From: Rhodobacteraceae bacterium EL129
GTDB taxonomy: Bacteria > Pseudomonadota > Alphaproteobacteria > Rhodobacterales > Rhodobacteraceae
Length of the DNA: 64,000 nt
Assembly: GCA_900313005.1 (NCBI GenBank)
Contig: ONZJ01000002.1
Location: 1,130,973 to 1,194,972 of the forward strand
Reading direction: 5' to 3'
This document shows positions 25,920 through 34,169 of the stretch, piece after piece (the stretch's first letter is position 1; the number at the start of each line of letters is the position of its first letter). A program made the translations under genes and the position numbers. Under the pieces are notes generated by a model. It was given only the letters and a program-made list of their open reading frames with translations. It searched no databases and had not been told where the DNA came from.

Positions 25920-26972
25920 ATGCCACTTCTGACCACTTGCATCGGGGCCTACCCGAAACCCGAATATGTGCCCATTCAGGATTGGTTTCAGGTTTCGCAT
26001 AATTCTGATGACTATAACGAGAAGGTCACGCAAAGCTGGTCGCAGGAAAAGGTGGATGAAGCCCGCGACTTGCTGGACCGCGCCACCGCCGAGGCCGTGG
26101 CGGATCAGTTAACCTGCGGTGTCGATATCCCAACCGATGGCGAACAACGGCGCGAGAATTACGTGCATTACCAATGTCGGCACTTCACCGGGTTCGATTT
26201 TGAAAACCTGACCGAGCGGTCGATGCGCAATGACGCCTACACCACCCATCTGCCCTCGATCCGGGCCAAGGTGACGGGGCAGGACAACTCCACCTTGGTT
26301 CGCGATTGGCAAGTGGCCGAGGCAGCTGCGGGTCGTCCGGTCAAGATCACGCTGCCCGGACCTATGACCATTTCCGACACCACGGCGGATGTGTTTTACA
26401 ACGATGATGCCGAGTTGGCGCGCGATCTGGCAGATGCGCTGAACGGGCAGGTGCAGGCTTTGGCGGATGCCGGATGCCGCTACATTCAGGTGGACGAGCC
26501 TATTTTTGCCCGCAAGCCCGAGGGGGCCTTGGCTTACGGCATTGAAACGCTGGAGCGGTGTTTTCATGGGCTGCCAGATGAGGTGACACGGGTGGTGCAT
26601 ATGTGCTGCGGCTATCCAAATTGTCTGGATGATGCGGATTATCCCAAGGCGGATCAGGCGTCCTATATGCAAATTGCCGAGGCCGTGGACGGTGTCGCCG
26701 ATCAGATCTCCATTGAAGACGCGCACCGCCACAACCCCGAAGAGCTGTTCACCCGGTTTGAGAAATCATCCCTGATTGTGGGGTTCATCACCATTGCTTC
26801 GTCCCGAGTGGAACCTGTCGAGGAAATCCGCGCGCGGATGCACCATATCCTGCAATACATGCCCGCCGAGCGCTTGCTGGCCGCGCCCGATTGCGGGCTG
26901 GGCTTTCTGGGGCGTGATCTGGCGATGACGAAGCTGCGGAACTTGAGCGAGGCGGCGCGGTCGGTTGCATAG
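25920..26972 (+). CDS. Cobalamin-independent methionine synthase-like protein (MetE C-terminal domain)
   Basis: A 350-aa single (beta/alpha)8 barrel matching only the catalytic half of MetE. Putative zinc ligands are H227 and C229 (VVHMCCG), E266 (SIEDAHR) and C325 (APDCGLGF), all present. The N-terminal folate-binding half of canonical MetE (about 750 aa) is absent, so the methyl donor may not be methyltetrahydrofolate; short core-MetE proteins are known to use other donors. ATG 25920 is chosen by homology; a TTG eight codons earlier is possible. It stands alone after the leucine cluster, with a 92-base leader in which I see no SAM riboswitch. Confidence 0.85.
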   Translation: MPLLTTCIGAYPKPEYVPIQDWFQVSHNSDDYNEKVTQSWSQEKVDEARDLLDRATAEAVADQLTCGVDIPTDGEQRRENYVHYQCRHFTGFDFENLTERSMRNDAYTTHLPSIRAKVTGQDNSTLVRDWQVAEAAAGRPVKITLPGPMTISDTTADVFYNDDAELARDLADALNGQVQALADAGCRYIQVDEPIFARKPEGALAYGIETLERCFHGLPDEVTRVVHMCCGYPNCLDDADYPKADQASYMQIAEAVDGVADQISIEDAHRHNPEELFTRFEKSSLIVGFITIASSRVEPVEEIRARMHHILQYMPAERLLAAPDCGLGFLGRDLAMTKLRNLSEAARSVA

Positions 26973-27207
26973 AGGTTGTTTACCGGACGGTCGCCAAGGT
27001 CATTTCTCGCCCTTTAGTGTACTGAGAAACTCCAAAAACAAGAATGCAACCACGCGAAATTTTGGAAGGAATGCAGCGAGCACTTGGGGTTACCTCTGCA
27101 CGGCAATTGCAAAACTATTGATTTCAACACCCATGTCGTGCAGTCTCTTCGCTGCCGACGGTCTAATTTTTTATCGGCATAATTGTTAATGATTTGGGGA
27201 AAAATAC

Positions 27208-27858
27208 ATGAATCTCTACAAAACTATCGTTGCTGCGGGCGTATGTGCGCTTGTTGGCACGGCCGCGTCAGCTGCAACCATCGGGGGCATCGACTTCCCT
27301 GATGGAGCAACGTCGTTTGCGGATAGCGTTGTTAGTTACACGCCTGGAACCGGATTTGCCACCAACGGAGCGTGCCAAGACACAAGTTTGGCTCTTGGCG
27401 TGCCTGATTTTGGCGGTGGGAACTGTGATGGCTATGTCTCATTGGGACAGGGCGGGTCGATTGTTCTGCAGTTTACAGACAACGCACTGACGACCTCGGG
27501 CGACATCGATGCCGACCTTCACGTGTTTGAAGTTGGCAGCGCGGTCGAGGCTATGATGATCGCTATCTCAACAAATGCGGTGGATTGGATCGAACTTGGC
27601 ACGTTGTCCGGGCAGCCCACCAGCATTAACATTGACGGTGTTACCGGTGTCGTTGACGGAACGGCCTACAGCTATGTTCGCATCACGGATGATCCGAACT
27701 CAGGTCCAGGAAGCGGCGTCTTCTCAGGGGCCGACATTGATGCCGTTGGTGCGATCTCGTCCACCACGCCTGTGCCGTTGCCTGCGACTGGCCTGATGTT
27801 GGTCGGTGCAATGGGGCTGCTTGCCTCAGCGAAACGCCGCAAAAACAAGCAAAGTTGA
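27208..27858 (+). CDS. VPLPA-CTERM (PEP-CTERM-type) sorted surface protein
   Basis: A 216-aa exported protein. It has an N-terminal signal peptide (residues 1-23, ending ASAA), a beta-rich, Thr/Ser/Gly/Asp-rich body with few Lys residues and a CQDTS...NCDGYVSLGQ Cys pair. The C-terminal tripartite signal is the VPLPA motif near residue 189, a hydrophobic helix (TGLMLVGAMGLLASA) and a basic tail KRRKNKQS. Such tails are recognised by exosortases. No exosortase gene is in this window. Codon use and the 235-base upstream region are more AT-rich than the surroundings. It is monocistronic, with its own terminator. The body function is unknown. Confidence 0.88.
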   Translation: MNLYKTIVAAGVCALVGTAASAATIGGIDFPDGATSFADSVVSYTPGTGFATNGACQDTSLALGVPDFGGGNCDGYVSLGQGGSIVLQFTDNALTTSGDIDADLHVFEVGSAVEAMMIAISTNAVDWIELGTLSGQPTSINIDGVTGVVDGTAYSYVRITDDPNSGPGSGVFSGADIDAVGAISSTTPVPLPATGLMLVGAMGLLASAKRRKNKQS

Positions 27859-27878
27859 TTTTAAATTGAAAAGATCAA

Positions 27879-27918
27879 GGATGCGTCAGGCGGATCACTC
27901 CTCTGACGCATCCTTTCA
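27879..27918 (+). terminator. Terminator of the VPLPA-CTERM gene
   Basis: A perfect 11-bp stem GGATGCGTCAG/CTGACGCATCC (27879-27889 and 27903-27913) with a 13-base loop is followed by TTTCATT. It lies 21 bases after the stop codon. Confidence 0.8.
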
Positions 27919-28204
27919 TTTCCTAACCCTCAACTGCTGAGTAAGGTCCAAGTTATTAATGCTGAGACTCTAGTGCTTGTCGGACGTAAGTGGTCTGCAG
28001 GGCGCGGTTGGCTGGGGCGCGCAGAATTCCTCGAGAATTTTTTTGCGACGAAGCGGCCTGAGCGTCGCCTTTGTCAGTCCAGGACCGTTGAAGTCGCTCC
28101 CCTCAACAGACACTCCTGTGAATTACAGCGGGGCGAGGATAGCAAACCCGTTCCGGTCCCTTTTCCTCATCTCTTCCTCATCGAGCTCCCAATAAGTGCC
28201 CAGC

Positions 28205-28263
28205 ATCGGTTGACCCTCCCCAAGGGCGCGGGTAAACCGATATGAGGCATTGCCGTGCCTCAT
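28205..28263 (+). promoter_or_regulatory. Two tandem hairpins in the nuo leader
   Basis: Hairpin 1 pairs 28205-28216 (ATCGGTTGACCC) with 28230-28241 (GGGTAAACCGAT), 12 positions with a single mismatch, loop 13 bases. Hairpin 2 pairs 28242-28249 (ATGAGGCA) with 28256-28263 (TGCCTCAT), 8 perfect pairs, loop 6 bases. They touch without a spacer and end 27 bases before the nuoA Shine-Dalgarno. They may act as an RNA stability element, an attenuator or a protein site. TTGACC-17-TAAACC inside hairpin 1 could alternatively be a promoter. Confidence 0.5.
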
Positions 28264-28303
28264 TATTGCGCCCGTATGTCCGTACGCGAAAGGAGTTGCC
28301 CCC

Positions 28304-28669
28304 GTGGAAGAGATGCTGAGGGAATATCTTCCCATTCTCGTGTTTCTGGCAGTTGCCATCGGATTGGGGATCGTTCTGATCCTGGCCGCTGTCATTCTGG
28401 CCGTCCGCAACCCTGACCCGGAAAAGGTAAGTGCTTACGAATGCGGGTTTAACGCCTTTGACGACGCCCGGATGAAGTTTGACGTGCGGTTCTATCTGGT
28501 CTCGATCCTCTTCATTATTTTTGACCTCGAAATTGCGATGTTGTTCCCTTGGGCCGTGGCGTTCCAGGACGTCAGCATGGTGGGTTTCTGGTCGATGATG
28601 GTCTTTTTGGCGGTGCTGACCGCCGGCTTTGCCTATGAATGGCGCAAAGGAGCGATGGAATGGGAGTAG
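28304..28669 (+). CDS. nuoA: NADH-quinone oxidoreductase subunit A
   Basis: A 121-aa membrane subunit of complex I with three helices. The conserved loop [20 protein letters not shown] and the following [12 protein letters not shown] are plain. The start is GTG 28304, eight bases after AGGAG, supported by the fact that homology begins at [10 protein letters not shown]. It is the first gene of the nuo operon and overlaps nuoB by 10 bases. Confidence 0.97.
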   Translation: MEEMLREYLPILVFLAVAIGLGIVLILAAVILAVRNPDPEKVSAYECGFNAFDDARMKFDVRFYLVSILFIIFDLEIAMLFPWAVAFQDVSMVGFWSMMVFLAVLTAGFAYEWRKGAMEWE

Positions 28670-29193
28670 CCACCGGAGCCAACTCCGCGGATTTTGACCG
28701 CGAAGTCGCCACGCAGGATCTGAACCGAGAATTGCAGGACAAGGGGTTTTTGCTGACCTCGTCCGAGGACATCATCAATTGGGCCCGCACGGGGTCACTG
28801 CACTGGATGACCTTCGGGTTGGCCTGTTGTGCGGTTGAGATGATGCACACTGCCATGCCGCGCTATGATGTGGAACGCTTTGGCTTTGCCCCGCGCGCCA
28901 GCCCACGCCAATCGGACGTGATGATCGTGGCCGGAACCCTGACCAACAAAATGGCCCCCGCCTTGCGCAAGGTCTACGACCAGATGCCCGAGCCGCGCTA
29001 CGTGATCTCGATGGGCTCCTGCGCCAATGGGGGTGGGTATTACCACTACAGCTATTCCGTTGTGCGCGGGTGTGACCGGATCGTGCCGGTGGACATCTAC
29101 GTGCCGGGCTGCCCTCCGACCGCCGAGGCGCTGGTCTACGGTATCCTGCAACTGCAACGCAAAATCCGCCGCACGGGCACAATCGTGCGCTAA
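28660..29193 (+). CDS. nuoB: NADH-quinone oxidoreductase subunit B
   Basis: A 177-aa hydrophilic subunit carrying the terminal 4Fe-4S cluster N2 that reduces quinone. Ligands are the tandem C56-C57 ([10 protein letters not shown]), C121 ([11 protein letters not shown]) and C151 ([11 protein letters not shown]). ATG 28660 lies inside the end of nuoA and is preceded by AAAGG; an alternative in-frame start upstream adds seven residues. Confidence 0.97.
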   Translation: MGVATGANSADFDREVATQDLNRELQDKGFLLTSSEDIINWARTGSLHWMTFGLACCAVEMMHTAMPRYDVERFGFAPRASPRQSDVMIVAGTLTNKMAPALRKVYDQMPEPRYVISMGSCANGGGYYHYSYSVVRGCDRIVPVDIYVPGCPPTAEALVYGILQLQRKIRRTGTIVR

Positions 29194-29214
29194 GGTGCCA
29201 AGGAGTTTGAGACG

Positions 29215-29823
29215 ATGACCGCAGCACTTGAGGAACTGGCCACCCATATCGAGATAAAGCGCGCGGATAGCGTGCTGGGCTGGGACGTGACCCATGGTGA
29301 GCTGAACATGGATGTGTCGCTCTCCAACATTGTGGGGTTGGTCGAGTTCCTGAAAACAGACCAGACCTGCAAGTTCTCGTCGTTGGTGGATATCACGGCA
29401 GTGGACTACCCGGACCGGGCCAAACGGTTCGACGTGGTGTACCACTTCCTGAGCATGTACCAAAACCACCGCATCCGCCTGCGTATTGCCATCCGCGAAG
29501 AGGATATGGTGCCGTCGATCACTGAAGTGCACCCCTCGGCCAACTGGTTCGAGCGTGAAGTGTTCGACATGTTCGGTATTCTGTTTTCCGGCCACCCCGA
29601 TCTGCGCCGCATCCTCACCGACTATGGTTTCCGCGGCTATCCGCTGCGCAAGGATTTCCCCACAACAGGCTATACCGAAGTGCGCTACGACGAAGTGCAA
29701 AAGCGCGTGGTCTATGAGCCGGTCAGCCTGGTGCAAGAATACCGCCAGTTTGATTTCATGTCGCCCTGGGAAGGGGCCGAGTACATCCTGCCCGGCGACG
29801 AGAAGAAGGAGGAGGCGAAATGA
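29215..29823 (+). CDS. nuoC: NADH-quinone oxidoreductase subunit C
   Basis: A 202-aa peripheral-arm subunit (30-kDa family) with the signature [22 protein letters not shown] and the [10 protein letters not shown] motif. It is separate from nuoD, as usual outside the enterobacteria, with a Glu/Lys-rich end EKKEEAK. Its stop overlaps the start of a tiny gene (29820). Confidence 0.97.
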   Translation: MTAALEELATHIEIKRADSVLGWDVTHGELNMDVSLSNIVGLVEFLKTDQTCKFSSLVDITAVDYPDRAKRFDVVYHFLSMYQNHRIRLRIAIREEDMVPSITEVHPSANWFEREVFDMFGILFSGHPDLRRILTDYGFRGYPLRKDFPTTGYTEVRYDEVQKRVVYEPVSLVQEYRQFDFMSPWEGAEYILPGDEKKEEAK

Positions 29824-29939
29824 TCACCCTCTGGAATGCGCTACTGCTGGCCACTTTTGGGCCTTTGTTCTTTGCGCCGATGCTGGTGCGTAAACTTACG
29901 CCTGCCAATGTTGCGGCCCATAAGGGAGACAAGCGATGA
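29820..29939 (+). CDS. 39-aa membrane peptide between nuoC and nuoD
   Basis: ATG 29820 overlaps the nuoC stop (ATGA) and follows GGAGGCGAA, an excellent ribosome-binding site. The peptide begins [20 protein letters not shown], one likely transmembrane helix, then a basic amphipathic tail ([19 protein letters not shown]). Its stop TGA overlaps the nuoD start region. Tight coupling on both sides argues that it is real, even though it is too short for most gene finders. It could be a small accessory subunit or assembly peptide; no homologue is known to me. Confidence 0.6.
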   Translation: MITLWNALLLATFGPLFFAPMLVRKLTPANVAAHKGDKR

Positions 29940-31156
29940 TGGACGGCACCAAATTCGATGACGCCCAGACGGGCGAACAGAAGATCCGCAATTTCAACAT
30001 TAACTTTGGCCCGCAACACCCTGCGGCACACGGAGTTTTGCGTCTGGTTCTGGAGTTGGACGGCGAGATCGTAGAACGCTGTGATCCGCACATCGGCCTG
30101 CTGCACCGTGGCACGGAAAAGCTGATGGAAAGCCGGACGTATCTGCAAAACCTGCCTTATTTCGACCGGCTGGATTATGTCGCCCCGATGAACCAGGAAC
30201 ATGCCTGGTGTCTGGCGATTGAGAAACTCACGGGCGTGGAGGTGCCGCGCCGGGGCAGCTTGATCCGCGTGCTCTATTCTGAGATTGGCCGCATCCTCAA
30301 CCACCTGCTGAACGTGACCACGCAGGCGATGGACGTGGGCGCGCTGACGCCGCCGCTCTGGGGCTTTGAAGAGCGCGAGAAGTTGATGGTGTTTTACGAG
30401 CGTGCCTGTGGTGCGCGCCTGCACGCCGCCTATTTCCGCCCCGGTGGGGTGCATCAGGACATTCCTGACGATCTGATCGACGATATCGAAACCTGGGCCA
30501 ATGAATTCCCGGCCGTCATGGATGATATCGACGGCTTGCTGACCGAAAACAGGATTTTCAAGCAACGTAACGCCGATATCGGCGTGGTGACCGAACAAGA
30601 AGCGCTCGATTGGGGCTTTTCCGGCGTGATGGTGCGCGGGTCAGGCATGGCCTGGGATCTACGCCGCGCGCAGCCCTATGAATGCTATGACGAATTTGAA
30701 TTCCAGATCCCCGTAGGCAAGAACGGCGATTGCTATGATCGCTATCTCTGCCGCATGGAGGAAATGCGCCAGTCGTTGCACATCATCCATCAGTGCATTG
30801 CCAAACTGCGCGCGCCCGAAGGGCAGGGCGATGTTCTGGCCCGCGGCAAGATCACGCCCCCCAAACGCGGCGAGATGAAACAGTCCATGGAAGCGCTGAT
30901 TCACCACTTCAAACTGTACACTGAAGGGTTCCATGTGCCCGAGGGCGAGGTCTATGCTGCCGTCGAGGCTCCCAAGGGCGAGTTCGGCGTGTATCTGGTG
31001 GCGGATGGCTCCAACAAACCCTACCGCGCCAAGATCCGTGCTCCCGGGTATCTGCACCTGCAGGCGATGGATCATATCGCCGGCGGGCATCAGCTGGCCG
31101 ATGTGGCTGCAATCATCGGGACAATGGATGTCGTTTTCGGGGAGATTGATCGCTGA
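29936..31156 (+). CDS. nuoD: NADH-quinone oxidoreductase subunit D
   Basis: A 406-aa 49-kDa-family subunit that forms the quinone site together with NuoB. It contains [38 protein letters not shown] and the universal C-terminus [21 protein letters not shown] precedes the start. ATG 29939 immediately follows ATG 29936 and either could be used. Confidence 0.98.
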   Translation: MMDGTKFDDAQTGEQKIRNFNINFGPQHPAAHGVLRLVLELDGEIVERCDPHIGLLHRGTEKLMESRTYLQNLPYFDRLDYVAPMNQEHAWCLAIEKLTGVEVPRRGSLIRVLYSEIGRILNHLLNVTTQAMDVGALTPPLWGFEEREKLMVFYERACGARLHAAYFRPGGVHQDIPDDLIDDIETWANEFPAVMDDIDGLLTENRIFKQRNADIGVVTEQEALDWGFSGVMVRGSGMAWDLRRAQPYECYDEFEFQIPVGKNGDCYDRYLCRMEEMRQSLHIIHQCIAKLRAPEGQGDVLARGKITPPKRGEMKQSMEALIHHFKLYTEGFHVPEGEVYAAVEAPKGEFGVYLVADGSNKPYRAKIRAPGYLHLQAMDHIAGGHQLADVAAIIGTMDVVFGEIDR

Positions 31157-31524
31157 TGACACTGGCGACGCTTGCCATACTGCTCTCGGCTGTGGGTATC
31201 CTGATTACGGGTGCTTTGGCGGCAGTGTTTCTGCGCTCAACCGAGAGTGGGATGCAGCAAGTGACGCATCGTCTGGAGCAACTGCCCGAGGTGATGACAG
31301 GGCGCTACATCGCCTTCACCGGCATGACGCTTTTTGCCACGCTTTACGGCGATCTCATGGTAATTGCGGCGTGGTTCGTTGCATTGGGCTTCATGGCCTT
31401 CGCCGACGCCTTTATTTACTACCGTAGCGGACATCCGACAGCCAAGCATATGGCTGCGGGTATCGCTGCATTACTTGTTGTAATTGTGGCGCTGTTGGCG
31501 CTTCGCGCAGGAGGGGGACTCTGA
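31156..31524 (+). CDS. Small membrane protein, nuo accessory
   Basis: A 122-aa protein with about four membrane segments (roughly 3-26, 50-68, 70-90 and 97-117) and a short soluble loop containing STESGMQQVTHRLEQLPEV. It overlaps nuoD by one base and the following lipoprotein gene by one base, so it is translated with the complex I genes. It is not a core Nuo subunit; the family was not identified. Possible roles are assembly factor or supernumerary subunit. Confidence 0.75.
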   Translation: MTLATLAILLSAVGILITGALAAVFLRSTESGMQQVTHRLEQLPEVMTGRYIAFTGMTLFATLYGDLMVIAAWFVALGFMAFADAFIYYRSGHPTAKHMAAGIAALLVVIVALLALRAGGGL

Positions 31525-31820
31525 TGCGGATTAAGACTGTATTTTTGGGACTGGCAGGGCTGACGGTCCTGGCGGCGTGTGATGTGCCGCCGCAGGGCAC
31601 CAACGCCGAGGATGTGGCGCGTTTCCAGGCGGCGGTTGCGTCGATCGGATGCGACATGGTCGGGGAAAGTGACTATTTGCCAGTGGAATTGCAAGCCGGG
31701 CTGACCCGTGAACAAACCACGTCGCTGGTGGCGTTCCACCTGGCCACCCAAAAGGCAGTACCACTGGAAAGTGGCGGAGCGCGGTTGGTTGTGGGCGGGT
31801 GCACGCCCGAAACCGCCTGA
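31524..31820 (+). CDS. Small predicted lipoprotein, nuo accessory
   Basis: A 98-aa protein with signal sequence MRIKTVFLGLAGLTVLAAC (lipobox Cys19) and two further Cys (GCDMVGES, GGCTPE) that may form a disulfide in the periplasm. It starts one base before the end of the preceding gene. Its pattern (short, Cys near the start of the mature part, 'C-D-M-V-G-E-S-D-Y') resembles the lipoprotein at 52995, which has CFLVGESDAT in the same place. Function unknown. Confidence 0.72.
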   Translation: MRIKTVFLGLAGLTVLAACDVPPQGTNAEDVARFQAAVASIGCDMVGESDYLPVELQAGLTREQTTSLVAFHLATQKAVPLESGGARLVVGGCTPETA

Positions 31821-31844
31821 GCCGTAACATTGAAACATCGGCGC

Positions 31845-31860
31845 GCACCGATATCGGTGC
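31845..31860. repeat. 16-bp perfect palindrome upstream of nuoE
   Basis: GCACCGATATCGGTGC lies in the 69-base gap between the lipoprotein gene and nuoE, inside the operon. As RNA it could fold back only poorly (no loop), so a DNA-binding dimer or intermolecular pairing is also possible. CGGC just outside extends it with a bulge. Confidence 0.5.
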
Positions 31861-31889
31861 CGCTTCACACTTAGCAAGACGGATTGATC

Positions 31890-33050
31890 ATGCTTCGCAG
31901 ACTATACCCAGACCAGCCCGACAGTTTCGCCTTCACGGCAGACAACCAGGCATGGGCCGAGGCGCAAATCTCTAAATACCCTGAGGGGCGGCAAGCCAGC
32001 GCGATAATTCCGCTGCTGTGGCGCGCACAGGAGCAGGAAGGCTGGCTGACGCGGCCTGCGATGGAACATGTGGCCCAGATGCTTGACATGGCGTATATTC
32101 GCGCGCTTGAGGTGGCTTCGTTCTACTTTATGTTCCAGATGCAACCTGTTGGTTCTGTGGCACATATTCAAATTTGCGGAACCACGTCCTGCATGATCTG
32201 CGGGGCGGAGGATCTGATTGCCGTGTGTCGCGACAAAATCGCTCCGAACCCGCATGAGATCTCGGCCGATGGCAAGTTCAGCTGGGAAGAGGTTGAGTGC
32301 CTGGGGGCTTGCACCAACGCGCCCATGGCCCAGATCGGCAAGGATTACTACGAAGATATGACCGCCGATGGTTTTTCGGCCATGCTCGACGAAATGGCGG
32401 CAGGTAAGGTGCCTGTACCCGGACCCCAGAACGGGCGCTATGCCTCCGAGCCAAAATCGGGGCTGACCAGCCTGACCGAGTTTGACACCGGCAAGACGAA
32501 GTATAACGCCAGCGTGCAACTGGCCACGGATATTGGCGATACACTGAAGCGCATTGATGGCACCGAAGTGCCTTTGATTGCGCCTTGGCGAGACAAAGGG
32601 GCGATGCATGCACCGGCGGCTTCCTCCGTGAAGCAAAATGAGACGCCCGTTGCAGTTGGCGGCGGCAAAGCGGCCAAGCCTGCGAAGACAACGGCGTCCG
32701 AGGCGAAACCAGAGCCCGCCACGAAACTGGCCAAGGCCGAGAAAACCGCCCCCAAAGCAGCACCGGATGGTCCGGGCACCAAGCCCAAGAGCTTGGAAAG
32801 CGCACGAGACGGCGGAGCGGATGACCTGAAACTGATCAAGGGCGTTGGGCCCAAGCTGGAAGCCTTGCTGCACAGACTTGGGTTCTATCACTTTGATCAG
32901 GTTGCGGACTGGAGCGCCGACGAAGTGTCGTGGGTGGATCAGAACCTTGAAGGCTTCAAAGGGCGCGTCAGCCGGGATGACTGGGTGGCTCAGGCCAAGA
33001 TTCTGGCCGCGGGAGGTGAGACTGAGTTCTCGGCGCGGAAGAAAAAGTGA
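31890..33050 (+). CDS. nuoE: NADH-quinone oxidoreductase subunit E with C-terminal extension
   Basis: A 386-aa protein, more than twice the usual 160-170 aa of NuoE. Residues 1-165 are the thioredoxin-like 2Fe-2S subunit with N1a ligands C96, C101, C137 and C141. Residues about 175-235 are a linker, about 240-305 is an Ala/Lys/Pro-rich low-complexity stretch, and 311-386 is a compact domain ([12 protein letters not shown]...GETEFS) with a helix-hairpin-helix-like IKGVGPK start. The same last domain recurs in the next gene. ATG 31890 begins the homology; a TTG two codons earlier is possible. Confidence 0.93.
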   Translation: MLRRLYPDQPDSFAFTADNQAWAEAQISKYPEGRQASAIIPLLWRAQEQEGWLTRPAMEHVAQMLDMAYIRALEVASFYFMFQMQPVGSVAHIQICGTTSCMICGAEDLIAVCRDKIAPNPHEISADGKFSWEEVECLGACTNAPMAQIGKDYYEDMTADGFSAMLDEMAAGKVPVPGPQNGRYASEPKSGLTSLTEFDTGKTKYNASVQLATDIGDTLKRIDGTEVPLIAPWRDKGAMHAPAASSVKQNETPVAVGGGKAAKPAKTTASEAKPEPATKLAKAEKTAPKAAPDGPGTKPKSLESARDGGADDLKLIKGVGPKLEALLHRLGFYHFDQVADWSADEVSWVDQNLEGFKGRVSRDDWVAQAKILAAGGETEFSARKKK

Positions 33051-33097
33051 GGATAGGGCCTGATCGCCCGTGCTCAACAACAGAGGGGTAATAAGTG

Positions 33098-33919
33098 ATG
33101 AATGGTAAAGAGATGAACGTTTGCAATCTGATTTGCTGGGGGCTTGCTGTTCTGGCAGGGATCCTTGTGTTCATGGTGGCCCGCGTGCCAACAAGTTTTA
33201 TCGCAGCTTTGCTGTTGGGCGTTGCTTTGGCGGTTTTCCTGGGCCTCGTGCTGACACGATTGTTTTGCGGAACCTCTGAACAATCGACCGGAGAGGCTTC
33301 GGCAACCACAAGCGCTGCAGCGGCGGGGAGCGCAGGTACAGGTGCTGCTGCGGCAACAGCTGATGCCGCGGTTGCGGGCGCAGCCGAGGCCGATGCGGCA
33401 GCAAACGCCGACGCCAAAATGAAGGCAGAAGCAGATGCGGCTGCCAAGGCGAAGGCCGATGCGGATGCGGCCAAGGCGAAAGCCGATGCCGATGCTGCCA
33501 AAGCGCAGGCCGATGCTGAGAAGAAGGCAAAAGCCGACGCTGCAAAGAAAGCCGAAGCAGACGCCGCGGCAGCCAAAGCCGACGCCATTCCTGATTACGA
33601 CAAGGACGGTGTCGCGGAAGGCGAAAACGAGGGCACACGCCCCGCAGGTCTGAGTGCCGCGCGCGACGGCAAAGCCGATGATCTCAAGCAAATCAAAGGT
33701 GTCGGCCCCAAGATGGAACTGGTCTGCAATGACCTCGGTTTTTATCATTTCGATCAGATCGCGGCGTGGACTGCGGATGAGATTGCCTGGGTGGATGCGA
33801 ACCTCAAAGGGTTCCGTGGACGCGTAAGCCGGGATAATTGGGTTGAACAGGCCAAAATTCTTGCCGCCGGCGGGGAAACCGAGTTTTCCAAACGCGTGGA
33901 AGACGGCGACGTTTATTAA
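33098..33919 (+). CDS. Membrane protein sharing the NuoE C-terminal domain
   Basis: A 273-aa protein: two membrane helices (about 11-28 and 33-57), then a long Ala/Lys/Asp-rich charged helix or coiled coil (about 60-165) made of ADAAKAKA-like units, then residues 194-273, which match the last domain of NuoE at about 54 of 71 positions by eye ([35 protein letters not shown]). It seems to place a copy of the NuoE tail on a membrane anchor. GAGGGG precedes ATG 33098. It is probably a lineage-specific complex I accessory or assembly protein; this is inference. Confidence 0.8.
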   Translation: MNGKEMNVCNLICWGLAVLAGILVFMVARVPTSFIAALLLGVALAVFLGLVLTRLFCGTSEQSTGEASATTSAAAAGSAGTGAAAATADAAVAGAAEADAAANADAKMKAEADAAAKAKADADAAKAKADADAAKAQADAEKKAKADAAKKAEADAAAAKADAIPDYDKDGVAEGENEGTRPAGLSAARDGKADDLKQIKGVGPKMELVCNDLGFYHFDQIAAWTADEIAWVDANLKGFRGRVSRDNWVEQAKILAAGGETEFSKRVEDGDVY

Positions 33920-33931
33920 ACAGGATGAGAG

Positions 33932-34165
33932 ATGTCAGAGCGCAACGACCCCATTGCCCGCAAAGGCCGCTTCACCGCGATGGTGATCGCGGGCACGGCT
34001 GTGTTTTGGGTTCTGGCCTCACTGATCGGTGCCGAGTATGGCTGGAGCAATCGCACGCGAGCGCTCTTCGACATGTTGGCGCTGGCCGGGTTCATCTGGG
34101 CCTTCGTGCTGATCTATCAACTCTGGCGCGCGCGCCAGTCCAATCAATCGACCAACCAAAGGTAA
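33932..34165 (+). CDS. DUF5337-like small membrane protein
   Basis: A 77-aa protein with a basic N-terminus ([21 protein letters not shown]...), two membrane helices (about 16-34 and 46-64) and a polar tail. It matches my memory of the DUF5337 family found in Rhodobacteraceae nuo operons, although I could not check it. It lies 12 bases after the NuoE-tail paralogue and 4 bases before nuoF. Presumed supernumerary or assembly protein of complex I. Confidence 0.75.
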   Translation: MSERNDPIARKGRFTAMVIAGTAVFWVLASLIGAEYGWSNRTRALFDMLALAGFIWAFVLIYQLWRARQSNQSTNQR

Positions 34166-34169
34166 CGGG

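Larger units (their letters stand above)
27859..28303. other. 445-base intergenic region upstream of nuoA
   Basis: The longest non-coding stretch in the window. From left to right it holds the VPLPA-gene terminator, about 290 bases with no assigned gene, two abutting hairpins (28205-28263) and the AGGAG of nuoA. Short open frames exist on both strands (for example a 46-codon minus-strand frame from ATG 28263 to about 28123 with the peptide GTYWELDEEEMRKRDRNG), but AGG codon use is odd and no ribosome-binding site supports them. The nuo promoter should be here; no convincing box pair was found outside the hairpin. Confidence 0.6.

Noticed and set aside
26965..27189. 74-codon frame after the MetE-like gene
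   Set aside because: Low-complexity start, overlaps the upstream gene and the likely VPLPA promoter region; no ribosome-binding site.
28210..28238. TTGACC-17-TAAACC as the nuo promoter
   Set aside because: The -10 match is poor and both boxes are arms of a hairpin, so I did not call it a promoter, only noted it.
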